6,500 nt of DNA. Source: Rubrivivax sp. (GTDB taxonomy: Bacteria; Pseudomonadota; Gammaproteobacteria; Burkholderiales; Burkholderiaceae_C). The stretch covers positions 1 through 6,500 of the forward strand of contig JAUYAJ010000253.1 of assembly GCA_030693565.1 (NCBI GenBank), read 5' to 3'. A model generated the notes under the pieces. That model saw only the letters and a program-made list of their open reading frames with translations, had not been told where the DNA came from and ran no database searches. This document shows positions 4,940-6,500 of this stretch, in pieces. Positions within the stretch are counted from its first letter, which is position 1, and each line of letters begins with the position of its first letter. The position numbers and the translations under genes were made by a program.

Positions 4940-6142
4940 TCAGAGCGTGGCCTGTGCCGCTGCCGGATCGCTGCGCTGCCTGGCTTCGCCAGGCAAGGCG
5001 CTGACGGCCAGCGCGGTCAGCACCGAGATGCCGGCCATCCCCATCAGCAAGGCCTCGAAGCCGCTGGCCTTGACGACCGGTCCGAGCGCCCACACCGCCA
5101 GCGAACTGAAGCTCAGCGACAGCGTCAGCCGCAGCCCGGCGACGCGCGATCGCATGCTGTCGTCGACGTAGCGCACGATGACGGCGTCGGTGAACGGGAT
5201 GGCGCCGAAGATCAGGATCATCACCCCCAGCAAGGCGGCGTAATGCCACCATCCCTGGGCCAGCGCGGCGGCGACCAGCAGCGGCGCCTGGGCCAGCACG
5301 ATCGTCATCTGCAGCCGCTTCAATGGCACCTGGTCGAGCAGGCGACCGACCACCACTTGCGCCAGCGAGGCCAGCGCATACACAGCGGCCAGCAATGCCC
5401 CCAGCGTCGCCGGGTCGTTGACCAGGCCGTCCAGCCGCTCAGCCAGCAGCTGGCCGTTGCCGTTGGTCGTCAGGTTGAACAGCAGACCTGCCGTCGCCGA
5501 CGCCACCGTCATCACCATCAGCACGCGCATCAGCTGGCCAGGCGGCAGCGCGACGACGTCTGCGCGCGGGCGCCGTGACGGCGGCTCGCTCTCGACCGGC
5601 ACGACGCGTGCGAACACAACGCCAATGCCGATGCAGACCAGCCCGGGCACCGCGAACGCCGCGCGCCAGCCGATCGCTTGCACCAGCAGGCCGGTGAGCA
5701 GTGCCGCCGCTGCGATGCCGAGGTTGCCGGCCAGGCCGTTGATGCCGATGGTGGCGCCGGGCCGCTTGGCCCCCTGCACAAGCATCGGAATGCCCACCGG
5801 GTGGTAGATCGACGAGAAGACGCCCAGCAGCGTCAACGCCCCAGCCAGCTGCCAGGCCGATTGCGTCAACGCAACCAGCAGCGCCGAGGCGCCGAGCCCG
5901 AAGAAGAAGACGAGCATCATCGGCCGCCGGCCCCAGCTGTCGCCCAGCTTGCCGGCCGGCAATGCGCCAAGGCCGAACATCACGAACGCGCCGACGCTGT
6001 AGGGCATCAGGTCTTCCCAGCGCGAGAAACCGAAGTCGGTGGCGATCGCGCCGACCGCAGTGGCGAAGATCAGCAAGGCCAGGTGGTCGAAGGCATGGGC
6101 GATGTTGAGGAGCAACGACTGCGTTCGACTGTTGGGGATCAT
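4940..6142 (-). CDS. MFS transporter, fosmidomycin-resistance-like
   Basis: This is a complete 400-aa protein from ATG 6142-6140 to TGA 4942-4940, of usual length for a 12-segment major facilitator. The first segments (NIAHAFDHLALLIFATAVGA) are followed by the loop-2/3 motif A GKLGDSWGRRP (64-74). YHPVGIPMLV (113-122) and GINGLAGNLGIAAAALLTG (133-151) follow; the latter resembles the segment-5 glycine-rich motif of drug/H+ antiporters. The pattern IYHPxG...GxxGINGxAGxLG is typical of the Fsr (fosmidomycin resistance) group. A charged central loop (about ESEPPSRRPRAD) separates the two six-helix halves. The substrate is unknown; export of small molecules or drugs by proton antiport is the likely role. 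No clear Shine-Dalgarno sequence precedes the ATG; a hairpin ends four bases before it. A small perfect inverted repeat (GCCTGGC-ttc-GCCAGGC, 4978-4994) lies inside the last codons. The gene lies 82 bases downstream of the argO-type gene on the same strand. Confidence 0.87.
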   Translation of the reverse strand: MIPNSRTQSLLLNIAHAFDHLALLIFATAVGAIATDFGFSRWEDLMPYSVGAFVMFGLGALPAGKLGDSWGRRPMMLVFFFGLGASALLVALTQSAWQLAGALTLLGVFSSIYHPVGIPMLVQGAKRPGATIGINGLAGNLGIAAAALLTGLLVQAIGWRAAFAVPGLVCIGIGVVFARVVPVESEPPSRRPRADVVALPPGQLMRVLMVMTVASATAGLLFNLTTNGNGQLLAERLDGLVNDPATLGALLAAVYALASLAQVVVGRLLDQVPLKRLQMTIVLAQAPLLVAAALAQGWWHYAALLGVMILIFGAIPFTDAVIVRYVDDSMRSRVAGLRLTLSLSFSSLAVWALGPVVKASGFEALLMGMAGISVLTALAVSALPGEARQRSDPAAAQATL

Positions 6143-6146
6143 GTCT

Positions 6147-6191
6147 TGGCGGGCCCGGGTGCCGATGGGATCGTGCCATTCTCGCCCGCCA
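6147..6191 (-). promoter_or_regulatory. Hairpin between argO-type gene and MFS start
   Basis: TGGCGGGC (6147-6154) and GCCCGCCA (6184-6191) are perfect 8-base inverted arms around 29 bases. In the minus-strand transcript the stem ends four bases before the MFS ATG, just where a ribosome binding site would lie. It may hinder initiation, act as a terminator for the upstream gene, or be chance in GC-rich DNA; there is no T-run. Confidence 0.35.
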
Positions 6192-6224
6192 GCGGTCGTC
6201 GCGCGTCGATCATGGCAAGGGGCG

Positions 6225-6500
6225 CTACCCGACCCGAAGCGCCCCCAGCACCAATGTGATGGCCAGCACCATCATGGTCACGCCGACCAGGCCGTCCAGA
6301 ATCTGCCAGGCCTTGGCCCGTGCAAACCAGGGCGCCAGCCAGCGCGCACCAAAGCCCAGAAGCCCGAACCAGAGCAGGCTGGCGCTGCTGGCGCCGGCCA
6401 CGAACCAGCCGCGCAGCGCCGCCGGTTGCTGGGCGCCGATGCTGCCCACCAGCAACACGGTGTCCAGATACACATGGGGGTTGAGCAGCGTGAAGGCCGC
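6225..6500 (-). CDS. argO: LysE-family arginine exporter ArgO, C-terminal part
   Basis: The minus-strand frame is open from the window edge and stops at TAG 6227-6225, giving 91 visible residues. It starts AAFTLLNPHVYLDTVLLVGS. The NPHVYLDT motif (residues 7-14) is diagnostic of the LysE/ArgO exporter family and matches E. coli ArgO especially well. Next come GWFVAGASSASLLWF, WLAPWF, and a last membrane segment DGLVGVTMMVLAITLVLGA, in the same order as ArgO. The family exports arginine or lysine and related toxic analogues across the inner membrane. The upstream regulator, usually an ArgP/LysG-type LysR protein, would lie outside the window. The MFS gene follows 82 bases downstream, so the two could share a transcript. 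Confidence 0.86.
   Translation of the reverse strand, partial: AAFTLLNPHVYLDTVLLVGSIGAQQPAALRGWFVAGASSASLLWFGLLGFGARWLAPWFARAKAWQILDGLVGVTMMVLAITLVLGALRVG

Noticed and set aside
4841..5004. Tail of the transposase frame as true protein
   Set aside because: After about residue 158 the sequence no longer resembles IS110 transposases and enters the antisense of the MFS gene, so it is only accidental read-through.
5678..6259. A 193-codon plus-strand frame
   Set aside because: It is antisense to the MFS gene and made mostly of Gln, Arg, Glu and Ala, a shadow of the membrane-protein codons.

Overview
The window is GC-rich (about 60-75% in the lines I counted). Its best-recognised proteins (FtsZ remnant, ArgO-type LysE exporter, HupE/UreJ protein, IS110 transposase) read like a betaproteobacterium of the order Burkholderiales, perhaps near Leptothrix, Rubrivivax or Methylibium. 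That placement is inference from protein flavour; no rRNA or other marker is present.

Left part (1-1290): two genes on the minus strand form a probable metal-handling unit. A small exported histidine-rich protein (846-1196) precedes a HupE/UreJ-family membrane protein (698 down to the window edge). A perfect 8-bp hairpin lies between them, and a weak promoter-like sequence lies just before the first gene.

Middle part (about 1290-4940): this is a graveyard of gene fragments around one apparently intact orphan gene. On the plus strand about 1340-2110 holds a decayed ftsZ. It has lost the N-terminal GTP-binding half, is split over reading frames and is stopped before its conserved tail. Convergent to it, on the minus strand, is a 310-aa protein of unknown function (2205-3137) with a good Shine-Dalgarno sequence and lower GC than its neighbours. 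Then come a gene-free stretch and a repeat complex. Four copies of a REP-like motif (core TCAGRTCTTGC) form two short inverted-repeat elements (3503-3670 and 4135-4279). Between them lie tandem 17-mers, a block carrying the 3' ends of two unrelated genes (probable TctB and a universal stress protein), and tandem 12-mers. An IS110-family element starts where the fourth motif copy breaks off (4276/4277). Its transposase keeps the DEDD catalytic half but loses the C-terminal half at about 4820-4840.

Right part (4940-6500): two minus-strand transporter genes follow each other, the 3' part of an argO-type arginine exporter (LysE family) and a complete 400-aa MFS transporter of the fosmidomycin-resistance-like type. 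A hairpin lies almost against the MFS start codon.

The flanks look like ordinary working transport genes. The middle looks like a hotspot of recombination at REP-like repeats with an IS110 insertion. The most unusual points are the ftsZ relic, the bracketed two-gene-tail block, the REP/IS110 junction with a structured leader, and the orphan protein. I see no CRISPR array, tRNA, rRNA or prophage module.
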